A stretch of 64,000 nucleotides of DNA from Erythrobacter sp. (GTDB taxonomy: Bacteria; Pseudomonadota; Alphaproteobacteria; Sphingomonadales; Sphingomonadaceae). The notes under the pieces are model-generated. The model saw only the letters and a program-made list of their open reading frames with translations, ran no database searches and was not told where the DNA came from. A program made the position numbers and the translations under genes. The DNA lies in NCBI GenBank assembly GCA_009993635.1, contig JAACTC010000005.1:372001-436000 (forward strand), read 5' to 3'. Below are positions 55,516 to 63,909 of the stretch, in pieces (positions within the stretch are counted from its first letter, which is position 1; every line of letters starts with the position of its first letter).

Positions 55516-55787
55516 TTCGCGGTATATCCTGCTGTATTTATGAAAACGGTGTTACGATTGGCTGTCGCCGGCTCGTACGAAGGGTTCGGTAGCGAAGGTC
55601 TGGCGGACAGTCAAAACCCTGCGTGCAATCACCTGGGTTTAGCCCCCGGCGCAAAGCACCGCGCACGCCTTGCGGCGAGGGTCATCGGGAATTAAGGGTC
55701 GCGCAGACACAGGGCATGTGCGCGATTTTTCGTGCGCCTGCTCACCATGCCTGCCTGCAATCCCAATTCGCCAGGGCCCGCCGCTCC
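55516..55787. promoter_or_regulatory. Divergent intergenic region tpiA / ppiD
   Basis: About 270 bases without a convincing gene; it should hold both promoters. I see no repeat, riboswitch or RNA gene. A plus-strand frame through it joins ppiD but lacks homology and a ribosome-binding site. Confidence 0.4.
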
Positions 55788-57722
55788 ATGATCAATTTTT
55801 TCCGCTCTTTCTTCCAGTCCAAGATCGGCCTCGGCCTGACCATCGGCTTTCTGGTGCTGATCGCGCTCGCCTTTGCGAGTGCGGATGTCTCGACCACCGG
55901 CACGTTCGGCGGGCTGTCGGGCACCAATAATGTCGCGGTGGTGGGCAAGGAAAGCGTGACGACCGCCGAATTGCGCGAATCCGCCAACAATTCCTACCGC
56001 GAGGTGCAGGGCAACGACCCGACGCTGACGATGCAGGAATTCATCGCCGACGGCGGACTGGGCCAAGTGCTCGACACGCTGCTGGATCGGGTCGCGGTGT
56101 CCGAATTCGGGCGTATGCTGGGGCTTCGCGCGGGCGAAAACCTGATCAACAGCGAAATCATCAAGATCCCGGCCTTCCGCGGTGCGGACGGCAACTTCAG
56201 CGACGAGGTATACCGTGCCGCGCTGCAGCAGCAGGGACTGACGGACAAGATCGTGCGCGAAGACCTGACCGATGGGCTGATCGCCCGGCAGGTGCTGATC
56301 CCCGCCGTGTTCGGCTCCAAGTTCCCGGACAAGATCGTGCGCCGCTATGTCAGCCAGCTGCGCGAACGGCGCGAGGGCACCATCGCGCTGGTTCCGGCGG
56401 AGCTCTTCGCCCCCGAAGGCGACCCGACCGACAAGCAATTGCAGGCCTATTACCGCGAAAACCGCGAGGACTTCATCCTGCCGGAGCGGCGCACCGTGCG
56501 CTATGCGGTGTTCGGCGCCGATTCGATGGGCGAGCGGATCAATCCGACCGACGCCGAGATCCGGCAGCGGTACCAGCAGAACGCCGAGCTCTACCGCGCC
56601 AGCGAAGAGCGCACCTTCACCCAGCTGATCGTGCCCACCCGCCAGGCGGCGGAAAGCTTCCGCGAGCGTATCGTCGGCGGTGCATCGATCGCCTCGGTTG
56701 CCAACGAGGCCGGTCTGGAAACCTCGCAGATCGGCCCGATCCGCAAGGAAGACTACGCACAGCAGGCCAACAGCGCGGTCGCCGATGCGGTGTTCGGTGC
56801 CGACGACGGCTCCGTCGCGCCGATCGCCCGCAGCCCGCTTGGCTTCCATGTCGTGCGGATCGACGACGTCACCACCATTCCCGCCCGCTCGCTCGCTGAA
56901 GCGCGACCCGAGATCGTGGAGGCCCTGCGCGCCGAAAAGCAGCGCCGGGCGATGAACGAGTTCGCTTCCGAGATCGAGAACCGGGTGAACGGCGGCGAAT
57001 CCTTCGCCCAGGTTGCCGACGCGCTCGATCTCGAAATCCAGACGAGCCGCCCGCTGCTCGCTTCGGGTGCGGTGTTCGGAACGCAGGGCGAAGCGCCTCC
57101 CGAAGAGGTGCAGCCGCTGGTCCCCACCCTGTTCCAGATGCAGGAAGGCCAGCCGCAGATCGCCCAGATCGAGGATGGCGAGACCTTCGTTCTGTTCGAG
57201 GCGGCCGAAATCACCCCGTCCGCCGCTCCGCCGCTGGCCGAGATCCGCGATGCGGTCACCGCCCGCTGGAAACTCGCGCAGGGCGCTGCCGAGGCGCGCA
57301 AGGCCGTGGATCGCGTTCTGAAACGCGTGGCAGACGGCAGCACGCTCACCGCCGCGCTGCAGGCCGAGGAAACCCGCCTGCCCAGCCCGCAGCCGCTGAG
57401 CATCACGCGCGAGGAACTGATGCAGCAGCAGCGGCCCAATCCGCCGCTCACGCTGATGTTCGCCATGGCAGAAGGCACCGCCAAGCGGCTGGAAGCGCCC
57501 AATGACGCAGGCTTCTTCATCGTCGCACTGGATGACATCACGGCGGGCAAGGTGGAACAGGACGATCCGCTCTACACGCAGGCTCGTACCGCTTACGGCA
57601 ACATTCTGAGCCGCGAATATGGCGACCAGCTGCGCATGGCGATCCGTGACGAGGTACGGGTGGAGCGTAATGCGGAAGCCGTCGACGCGGTTCGTCGCGA
57701 GCTCCTCGGCACGGCCAACTAG
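55788..57722 (+). CDS. Periplasmic folding factor, PpiD/SurA-type peptidyl-prolyl isomerase
   Basis: An inner-membrane-anchored periplasmic chaperone and parvulin-type isomerase, 644 aa from MINFFRSFFQSKIG. One N-terminal helix (LGLTIGFLVLIALAFASA) is followed by a SurA N-like chaperone region (VAVVGKESVTTAELRESANN, FRGADGNFSDEVYRAALQQQ). A parvulin domain comes at about 265-370 (ERTFTQLIVPTRQAAESFRE, PIARSPLGFHVVRIDDVTTI), divergent in its active-site His/Asp pattern. It assists outer-membrane or exported proteins leaving the Sec translocon. It stands 8 nt before trpE and begins the operon. Confidence 0.88.
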   Translation: MINFFRSFFQSKIGLGLTIGFLVLIALAFASADVSTTGTFGGLSGTNNVAVVGKESVTTAELRESANNSYREVQGNDPTLTMQEFIADGGLGQVLDTLLDRVAVSEFGRMLGLRAGENLINSEIIKIPAFRGADGNFSDEVYRAALQQQGLTDKIVREDLTDGLIARQVLIPAVFGSKFPDKIVRRYVSQLRERREGTIALVPAELFAPEGDPTDKQLQAYYRENREDFILPERRTVRYAVFGADSMGERINPTDAEIRQRYQQNAELYRASEERTFTQLIVPTRQAAESFRERIVGGASIASVANEAGLETSQIGPIRKEDYAQQANSAVADAVFGADDGSVAPIARSPLGFHVVRIDDVTTIPARSLAEARPEIVEALRAEKQRRAMNEFASEIENRVNGGESFAQVADALDLEIQTSRPLLASGAVFGTQGEAPPEEVQPLVPTLFQMQEGQPQIAQIEDGETFVLFEAAEITPSAAPPLAEIRDAVTARWKLAQGAAEARKAVDRVLKRVADGSTLTAALQAEETRLPSPQPLSITREELMQQQRPNPPLTLMFAMAEGTAKRLEAPNDAGFFIVALDDITAGKVEQDDPLYTQARTAYGNILSREYGDQLRMAIRDEVRVERNAEAVDAVRRELLGTAN

Positions 57723-57730
57723 GGGCCGCC

Positions 57731-59266
57731 ATGCTCCACAATCTTGCCGCCGCGCGCGAACGGCTGGCGCAGGGATCGCCCGCGCTCGTCTGGCAACGGC
57801 ATCTGGCCGACACGCTGACCCCGGTCGGCGCCGCGCTGGCGCTGATCGAGCCGGGGCGTGGCGACTTCCTGCTCGAATCGGTCGAAGGCGGCGAGGTTCG
57901 CGGGCGCTATTCAATGCTTGGCATAGATCCCGATCTGGTGCTCCGAGCAGAGGGCGACACGGCCGAGATCAACCGGGACTGGCGGCGCGACCGCGCGGCC
58001 TTTGCGCCCATCGACGGCAACGGGCTTGATGCCCTGCGCAGCGTGCTGGGCGAGATCGCGATGCCCACGCCCGAAGGCCTGCCGCCCGCGCTCGCCCTGC
58101 TTGTCGGCTATTTCGGGTACGAGACCATCGCGCTGGTGGAAAAATTGCCGCGCGCGCAGGACGATCCGCTCAACCTGTCGGACATGATCTTCACCCGTCC
58201 GGGACTGGTGCTGGTGTTCGACGCGCTGACCGACGAAGTGTTCGTGATCGCGCCGATCTGGCCCGGCGAAGAGGCGGCGGACGCGCTGATCGGCCGGGCG
58301 TCGGAGCGGATCGAGGAGGCGCTGCGCCGCCTTGAGCAACCCCGTGCCGCCTCCACTCGCGAACCCTCCCCCGAGCTCGAAGAGCTTGGCGAGAATCTGG
58401 CGCTTGCACCCACCGTGTCGCCGGATGACTACGCCAGACGCGTTGCTCGCGCGCAGGATTACATCGTCGCGGGCGATATATTCCAGGTGGTGCTGGCCCA
58501 GCGTTTCACCGCGCCCTTCCCCCTGCCCGCAATGGCGCTCTATCGCGCGCTGCGGCGGATCAATCCCTCTCCTTTTCTCTACCTGCTCGACCTGCCGGAG
58601 GTCGGCATCGTCGGATCGAGCCCGGAAATCCTCGTCCGCCTGCGCGCCGACTCCAGCGGCCAGCCGCAGGTCACCGTGCGCCCCATCGCTGGCACCCGCC
58701 CGCGCGGCGCGACACCGGAAGCGGACCGTGCAGCAGAGCGCGAACTGCTCGCCGATCCCAAGGAACGGGCCGAACATCTCATGCTGCTCGATCTCGGGCG
58801 CAACGATGTCGGCCGCGTGGCCGAAGCGGGCAGCGTGGAAGTGACGGACAGCTTCATGGTGGAACGCTATAGCCACGTCATGCACATCGTCAGCAACGTC
58901 ACCGGAACAAAGGCCCAGGGCAAGGATGCGCTCGACGCGCTGTTCGCAGGATTCCCCGCAGGCACGGTCAGCGGCGCGCCGAAGATCCGCGCGTGCGAGA
59001 TCATTGCCGAACTGGAGCAGGAAAAGCGCGGGCCCTACGCGGGCGGCGTCGGCTATTTCGCGCCCGATGGCAGCTTCGATTCGTGCATCGTTCTGCGTAC
59101 CGGGCTGGTGAAGGACGGTACGCTGCACGTCACCGCAGGCGCGGGCATCGTGGCCGACAGCGATCCCGCGTCCGAACAGCGCGAGTGCGAGGCCAAGTCG
59201 GGCGCCCTGCTCGCCGCTGCACGCGAAGCGATGCGCGTGGCGTGCCAGCCGGGGTTCGGCCAATGA
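57731..59266 (+). CDS. trpE: Anthranilate synthase component I
   Basis: Converts chorismate to anthranilate with TrpG, the first step of tryptophan biosynthesis. It is 511 aa. The chorismate-binding core is present: ARAQDYIVAGDIFQVVLAQR, VRPIAGTRPRGATPEADRAA, LMLLDLGRNDVGRVAEAGSV, ERYSHVMHIVSNVTGTKAQG and FPAGTVSGAPKIRACEIIAE. The N-terminal half has LLESVEGGEVRGRYSMLGID, including the serine feedback site region for tryptophan. The next gene overlaps its stop by 4 nt, but trpG is 2 kb away, after two unrelated genes. Confidence 0.96.
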   Translation: MLHNLAAARERLAQGSPALVWQRHLADTLTPVGAALALIEPGRGDFLLESVEGGEVRGRYSMLGIDPDLVLRAEGDTAEINRDWRRDRAAFAPIDGNGLDALRSVLGEIAMPTPEGLPPALALLVGYFGYETIALVEKLPRAQDDPLNLSDMIFTRPGLVLVFDALTDEVFVIAPIWPGEEAADALIGRASERIEEALRRLEQPRAASTREPSPELEELGENLALAPTVSPDDYARRVARAQDYIVAGDIFQVVLAQRFTAPFPLPAMALYRALRRINPSPFLYLLDLPEVGIVGSSPEILVRLRADSSGQPQVTVRPIAGTRPRGATPEADRAAERELLADPKERAEHLMLLDLGRNDVGRVAEAGSVEVTDSFMVERYSHVMHIVSNVTGTKAQGKDALDALFAGFPAGTVSGAPKIRACEIIAELEQEKRGPYAGGVGYFAPDGSFDSCIVLRTGLVKDGTLHVTAGAGIVADSDPASEQRECEAKSGALLAAAREAMRVACQPGFGQ

Positions 59267-60135
59267 TGCGCGGCACAATCCTTCTGGCGGCAAGCCTGCT
59301 GGCTCTTGGCGTAACAGGGTGCGACCAGCCGCAGCCGGGCGATCCGGTGATCCGCACCGATATCAGCGGCGAAAAAGGTGTCGAGATCGCGAGGGCGGAA
59401 CCTGAGAAGGCTGCGCCTTCCCCCACCCCCACCCCGACTTCCAGCGAAACGACGGCGCCGGAAGATTCGGCGTGCCAGCCGGTGCGCTTCGAAGATGTGG
59501 TGTTCACCCATTGCATCGCCGATCCGGCGAAGCACCGCGTGCGCATGATGCTTGGCTCGCCGCCCTATCGCAGCCTTGCAAAGCTTCAGGCGGCGTGGCC
59601 CGACGACGCGCCGAAGGTCGCCTTTGCGATGAATGCCGGGATGTATGACGGCGATGGCAAGCCGATCGGCTATTACGTCCAGCAGGGCGAGCGGTTGCAG
59701 GAACTGAACCGCAATGACGGCTCGGGCAATTTCCACCTCAAGCCCAACGGCGTGTTCTTCGGCACCGGCGGCAAATGGCGCATTCTCACGACCGAGGATT
59801 TCTACTCCACGGTCGGTGACCGGCCCGATTTCGGCACCCAGAGCGGCCCGATGCTGCTGATCGACGGAAAGATTCATCCCAAGATTTCCGAAGACGGCCC
59901 CTCCAAACGCATCCGCAACGGCGTGGGCGTGGATGCCGGCGGCAAGGCGCACTTCGTCGTCACCGCCCGCCCGGTCAGCTTCGGGCAGTTCGCCCGTTTC
60001 TTTCGCGATGTGGCGAACACGCCCAACGCGCTCTATCTCGACGGGACGGTATCGAGCCTGTGGGACCCTGCGCGCGGGCGGATGGACACCCGCGCCGATC
60101 TCGGCCCGCTGGTGGTCGTCGAAGACAAGGAATGA
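59263..60135 (+). CDS. Phosphodiester glycosidase-family lipoprotein (NAGPA/DUF2233)
   Basis: A 290-aa exported protein with lipobox GVTGC near residue 20, a Thr/Pro-rich linker and the DUF2233 (NAGPA) domain from about residue 70. It has FAMNAGMYDGDGKPIGYYVQ, NFHLKPNGVFFGTGG, GTQSGPMLLIDGKIHP and RIRNGVGVDAGGKAHFVVTA, the conserved core of the family. Human NAGPA removes GlcNAc from lysosomal mannose tags; bacterial roles, perhaps on wall polymers or exopolysaccharide, are unproved. The ATG overlaps the trpE stop and its own stop overlaps the next ATG. Confidence 0.85.
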   Translation: MMRGTILLAASLLALGVTGCDQPQPGDPVIRTDISGEKGVEIARAEPEKAAPSPTPTPTSSETTAPEDSACQPVRFEDVVFTHCIADPAKHRVRMMLGSPPYRSLAKLQAAWPDDAPKVAFAMNAGMYDGDGKPIGYYVQQGERLQELNRNDGSGNFHLKPNGVFFGTGGKWRILTTEDFYSTVGDRPDFGTQSGPMLLIDGKIHPKISEDGPSKRIRNGVGVDAGGKAHFVVTARPVSFGQFARFFRDVANTPNALYLDGTVSSLWDPARGRMDTRADLGPLVVVEDKE

Positions 60136-61088
60136 GCATGGAATACGAACGCACCCTCTATCCCGAGATCGAACCTTACGAGAGCGGCATGTTCAATGTC
60201 GGCGAAGGGCACTCGCTGTATTACGAGCGTGTCGGCACGCCGGGCGCGAAGCCTGCGGTATTCCTCCACGGTGGCCCCGGCGGAGGCATGGCCCCGGCGC
60301 ACCGCCGCCAGTGGGATCCCGAAAAGTACGACGTGCTGCTGTTCGACCAGCGCGGCTGCGGCAAATCGCTGCCCTTCGCGGAGATCGAGAACAACGACAC
60401 CTGGCGCATCGTCGAGGATATCGAGCGGCTGCGCCAGATGTGCGGGCACGAGAAATGGCAGGTCTTCGGCGGCAGCTGGGGCGCGACGCTCTCTCTCGCC
60501 TACGCGCAGACCTATCCCGAACGCACCAGCGAGATCGTGCTGCGCGGCGTGTTCCTCGGCCGCCAGAAGGAGAAGGACTGGCTCTACTCCTACGGCGCGA
60601 GCGAGATCATGGCCGAACAGTGGGACAAGTTCACCGGGCTGATTCCCGAGGACGAGCGCGACAATCTGGTGAAGGCCTACCACGCGCGCCTGACCAGCGA
60701 CGACGAAGCCACGCGCCTTGCCGCCGCCAAGGAATGGTCGATGTGGGAAGGCAATGTCGCCACGCTGCTGCCGAACGAGGAGTTGCTGGGCAGCTTCGCC
60801 GACCCTGCCAAGGCTGTCCCGTTCGCCCGCATCTGCGCGCGGTTTTTCCTCGAGGATTTCTTCCTCGAAGAAGGCCAGCTGCTGCGCGATGTCGGCAAGC
60901 TGAAGGGCATCCCCGGCATCATCGTGCAGGGCCGTCACGACATCTGCACCCCGCCAGTCTCCGCTTGGGAGCTGAAGAAGGCCTGGCCCGAGGCCGAGCT
61001 GTGGATCGTCCACGACGCAGGCCACTCGGCGGGTGAGCCGGGCATCATCGACGGGCTGGTGAGGGCTACGGACAAGCTGGCGGGCTGA
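60132..61088 (+). CDS. pip: Proline iminopeptidase (alpha/beta hydrolase, S33)
   Basis: Releases N-terminal proline from peptides. It is 318 aa with MSMEYERTLYPEIEPYESGM, the typical start of family S33. The alpha/beta-hydrolase elements: oxyanion HGGPGGGMAPAHRRQWDPEK, nucleophile elbow FGGSWGATLSLAYAQTYPER (GxSxG), Asp in VQGRHDICTPP and His in HDAGHSAGEPG. Cytoplasmic. It overlaps the preceding lipoprotein gene by 4 nt and is followed by a REP-like pair and trpG. Why a peptidase lies in this trp cluster is unclear; tryptophan recycling from peptides is speculative. Confidence 0.92.
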   Translation: MSMEYERTLYPEIEPYESGMFNVGEGHSLYYERVGTPGAKPAVFLHGGPGGGMAPAHRRQWDPEKYDVLLFDQRGCGKSLPFAEIENNDTWRIVEDIERLRQMCGHEKWQVFGGSWGATLSLAYAQTYPERTSEIVLRGVFLGRQKEKDWLYSYGASEIMAEQWDKFTGLIPEDERDNLVKAYHARLTSDDEATRLAAAKEWSMWEGNVATLLPNEELLGSFADPAKAVPFARICARFFLEDFFLEEGQLLRDVGKLKGIPGIIVQGRHDICTPPVSAWELKKAWPEAELWIVHDAGHSAGEPGIIDGLVRATDKLAG

Positions 61089-61144
61089 GCCCTAACCGCC
61101 CGCCCCCTTCGGCTGGCTGGCAAAGCCAGCCGCTCAGGACAAGG

Positions 61145-61215
61145 CTTCGACAAGCTCAGGACGAACGGTTAGGAGCGCCGGAGAACCGACACCGTTCGTG
61201 CTGAGCCTGTCGAAG
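61145..61215. repeat. REP-like inverted repeat pair (2 of 3)
   Basis: Arms 61145-61168 and 61192-61215, 24 bp each and inverted, 23 bp apart, in the pip-trpG gap. An independent 8-bp hairpin (GGCTGGCT / AGCCAGCC, 61111-61131) lies just before. The arm ends 26 bases before the trpG ATG. Confidence 0.85.
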
Positions 61216-61241
61216 CGCGAACTTGGGACAGAGCCTTTCAA

Positions 61242-61847
61242 ATGATCCTCGTCATCGACAATTACGACAGCTTCACCTTCAACCTGGTCCACTACCTGCA
61301 GGAATTGGGCGCGCAGGTCCGTGTGGAGCGCAACGACGCCATCACCGCGCGTGAGGCGGTGGAGAGCGGGGCGAAGGGCATTCTGCTCTCGCCCGGCCCG
61401 CGCACGCCGAACGAGGCGGGCATTACGCTCGACACCGTCGCGGCCTGCGCCGATGCGCAGCTGCCGCTGCTGGGCGTGTGCCTTGGCCATCAGGCGATCG
61501 GGCAGCATTTCGGCGGGCGCGTGGTTCAGGGCGGGTTAATGCACGGCAAGACCAGCGCGGTGACGCATGACGGGAGCGGCGTGTTCGCAGGGCTCCCCAG
61601 CCCCTTCGATGCGACCCGCTATCACTCACTGGTGGTCGAGGGCATTCCGGACGCATTAGTGGTCAACGCGACCAGCGAGACGCCCGGGCTCGACGGCACC
61701 AGCGTGATGGGTTTCCGCCACGCTGACCTCCCCATCCACGGCGTCCAGTTTCACCCGGAGAGCATCGCCACGCAGCACGGCCACGCCCTGCTCGCCAATT
61801 TCTTGGCGATCTGCGGCATCGAAGCGCGCGAAAGGCAGGCGGCATGA
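61242..61847 (+). CDS. trpG: Anthranilate synthase component II (glutamine amidotransferase)
   Basis: Supplies ammonia from glutamine to TrpE. It is 201 aa. VIDNYDSFTFNLVHYLQELG opens the class-I amidotransferase fold; the nucleophile is in PLLGVCLGHQAIGQHFGG (Cys), with His and Glu in VQFHPESIATQHG. The PGPRTPNEAG stretch marks it as TrpG/PabA type. It could also serve aminodeoxychorismate synthase. Its stop overlaps the trpD start by 4 nt. Confidence 0.95.
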   Translation: MILVIDNYDSFTFNLVHYLQELGAQVRVERNDAITAREAVESGAKGILLSPGPRTPNEAGITLDTVAACADAQLPLLGVCLGHQAIGQHFGGRVVQGGLMHGKTSAVTHDGSGVFAGLPSPFDATRYHSLVVEGIPDALVVNATSETPGLDGTSVMGFRHADLPIHGVQFHPESIATQHGHALLANFLAICGIEARERQAA

Positions 61848-62836
61848 AATCGCTCCCACTCGCCGTTCCGCACATGAACGAGGCGGAGGCCGAGGAGGTC
61901 TTCGGCTGGATCCTCGATGGTGAAGCCTCGGACGAGGAAATCGCCCGCTTCCTGCTCGCGATGACCGAACGCAGCGAAACCGCCGACGAGATCGCGGGTG
62001 CCGCGCGGGCGCTGCGGGCGCGCTATATCCCGGTGAACGGCCCAGACGACGCAATCGACGTGTGCGGCACGGGCGGTGACGGGCACCATACGCTCAACGT
62101 CTCGACCGCCGTCGGACTGGTGGTCGCGGCTTGCGGCGTGCCCGTGGCGCGGCATGGCAACCGGGCGATCTCCTCTCTCTCGGGCGTGGCGGATACGCTG
62201 GAAGTGCTCGGCCTCGATATGGAAGCCGCCGGGCGTACCGCCGAGAAAACACTGCACGAGATCGGCATCTGCTTCCTCTTCGCGCCCAACCACCACCCCG
62301 CGATGCGGCGCATCCAGCCGATCCGCAAGAAACTGGGCCGCCGCACGATCTTCAACCTGATGGGGCCGCTGTCGAACCCGGTGGGCGTAAAACGCCAGCT
62401 GATCGGCATCGCGCGCCCCGGCTATGTGCCGATCTATGGCGAGGCCGCCGCGCGGCTTGGCACAGAGCGGACGCTGATCGTCTCGGGCGACGAGGGACTC
62501 GACGAACTCAGCCTCGCCGCCGGGAACGAGATGGCCGATGTCAGCGGCCAAGAATTCGCGATGCGCCGCGTGGATGCGAGCATGGCGGGTCTGGAACACG
62601 CGCCGGTCGAGGCCATTCGCGGCGGCGATCCGGAGCACAACGCCAGAGCGTTGAGCGCGCTGTTACAGGGCACGCCGGGGCCATATCGCGACGCGGTGCT
62701 GTTCAACTCCGCCGCCGCGCTGATCGCGGCGGGCAAGACCGAGGACTGGAAAGACGGCGTGGCCACTGCTGCCGAAGCAATCGACAGCGGCGGGGCGCAG
62801 CGACTGCTCGAGCAGTGGATTGCGATGGCGAAGTGA
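61844..62836 (+). CDS. trpD: Anthranilate phosphoribosyltransferase
   Basis: Transfers phosphoribosyl to anthranilate, second step of tryptophan synthesis. It is 330 aa. The PRPP-binding stretch DVCGTGGDGHHTLNVSTAVG is followed by RHGNRAISSLSGVADTLEVL and FLFAPNHHPAMRRIQPIRKK, then FNLMGPLSNPVGVKRQLIG, the family core. It is complete and coupled to trpG (ATGA overlap). A REP-like pair separates it from trpC. Confidence 0.96.
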   Translation: MKSLPLAVPHMNEAEAEEVFGWILDGEASDEEIARFLLAMTERSETADEIAGAARALRARYIPVNGPDDAIDVCGTGGDGHHTLNVSTAVGLVVAACGVPVARHGNRAISSLSGVADTLEVLGLDMEAAGRTAEKTLHEIGICFLFAPNHHPAMRRIQPIRKKLGRRTIFNLMGPLSNPVGVKRQLIGIARPGYVPIYGEAAARLGTERTLIVSGDEGLDELSLAAGNEMADVSGQEFAMRRVDASMAGLEHAPVEAIRGGDPEHNARALSALLQGTPGPYRDAVLFNSAAALIAAGKTEDWKDGVATAAEAIDSGGAQRLLEQWIAMAK

Positions 62837-62866
62837 AGTTTTTTGCCGCTGGCCCCGCCTTACGCC

Positions 62867-62937
62867 CTTCGACAAGCTCAGGACGAACGGCTCATTGCCA
62901 AACCTCTTCTAACCCGTTCGTGCTGAGCTTGTCGAAG
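62867..62937. repeat. REP-like inverted repeat pair (3 of 3)
   Basis: Arms 62867-62890 and 62914-62937, 24 bp each and inverted, 23 bp apart, in the trpD-trpC gap. Same spacing and arm sequence as the pair before trpG. It ends 29 bases before the trpC start. Confidence 0.87.
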
Positions 62938-62966
62938 CGCGACTGCGTGTTAGTGGGCCCTTTCCA

Positions 62967-63755
62967 ATGAACAAGCTCGAAGAAATCTGCGCCACCAAGC
63001 GCGACGAAGTGCGCGAACGTCAGGCTGCGGCCGAGTTCAGTGAACTGATCGCACGGATCACCGCGCAGGCACCGCCGCGTGGGTTCGAGGCCGCCTTGCG
63101 CGCGGCACACGCGGATGGCCGTCGCGCGCTGATCGCAGAAATCAAGAAAGCTTCGCCCTCCAAGGGTTTGATCCGCGAGGATTTTCAGCCCGCCGAACAC
63201 GCGAAGGCCTATGCCGCGGCGGGGGCAAGCTGCCTCTCGGTCCTCACCGATGCACCTTATTTCCAGGGCCATGCCGACTTCCTGATCGCCGCGCGCAAAG
63301 CCTGCGCCCTGCCCGCGCTGCGCAAGGACTTCATGGTCGACCCATGGCAATGCGGCGAGGCGCGCGCGATGGGTGCGGACGCGATCCTCATTATCGTCGC
63401 CGCGCTGTCCGACGCACAGGCCGCCGAGATCGAGGATGCGGCGGACGAGCTGGGCATGGATGTGCTGGTCGAGGTCCACGATGCGCACGAGATGGAGCGC
63501 GCGCACAAGCTCAATTCGCGATTGATCGGCATCAACAACCGCGACCTGCGCAGTTTCGAGACGGACATCGCCACCACCGAGGCGCTGATCCCGCTCGCCC
63601 CGAAAGGCGCGTTCCTCATCTCCGAAAGCGGCATCACCAGCGCCGCCGATTGCGCACGGCTCGAGGCGGCTGGCGCACACGGCTTCCTCGTCGGGGAGAG
63701 CTTGATGCGGCAAGCGGATGTGGAAGCGGCAACGCGCGAGCTGCTCGCACGCTAA
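62967..63755 (+). CDS. trpC: Indole-3-glycerol phosphate synthase
   Basis: Cyclises CdRP to indole-glycerol phosphate. It is 262 aa, a mono-functional TrpC. Core: [20 protein letters not shown] with catalytic Lys, [40 protein letters not shown] (catalytic Lys/Glu region), [14 protein letters not shown] and [20 protein letters not shown]. trpF, trpB and trpA are not in the window. It is followed by the dispersed element and moaC. Confidence 0.96.
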   Translation: MNKLEEICATKRDEVRERQAAAEFSELIARITAQAPPRGFEAALRAAHADGRRALIAEIKKASPSKGLIREDFQPAEHAKAYAAAGASCLSVLTDAPYFQGHADFLIAARKACALPALRKDFMVDPWQCGEARAMGADAILIIVAALSDAQAAEIEDAADELGMDVLVEVHDAHEMERAHKLNSRLIGINNRDLRSFETDIATTEALIPLAPKGAFLISESGITSAADCARLEAAGAHGFLVGESLMRQADVEAATRELLAR

Positions 63756-63757
63756 GC

Positions 63758-63888
63758 CTGTCCTACAGCCGCACTTCGTGGCATGATCGGCGCATGACAC
63801 TGCCCTCACCCCGCGCACTCGCATCGCTTTCCCGAGCCATCCGGGCGGGCAGGTTTTTGGCCCCTGGACACTGTGTCAGGTGTGTCAG
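63758..63888. repeat. Dispersed ~132-bp element, copy 2 (upstream of moaC)
   Basis: Second copy of the element at 7450-7582; it starts 2 bases after the trpC stop. Its 3' end contains an interrupted inverted repeat CTG-GACAC-T-GTGT-CAG and a direct repeat TGTGTCAG-G-TGTGTCAG. The element's last base is 21 nt before the moaC start, the same as for lpd. Confidence 0.7.
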
Positions 63889-63909
63889 GCCCCGCGCAGG
63901 AACGGTCCT

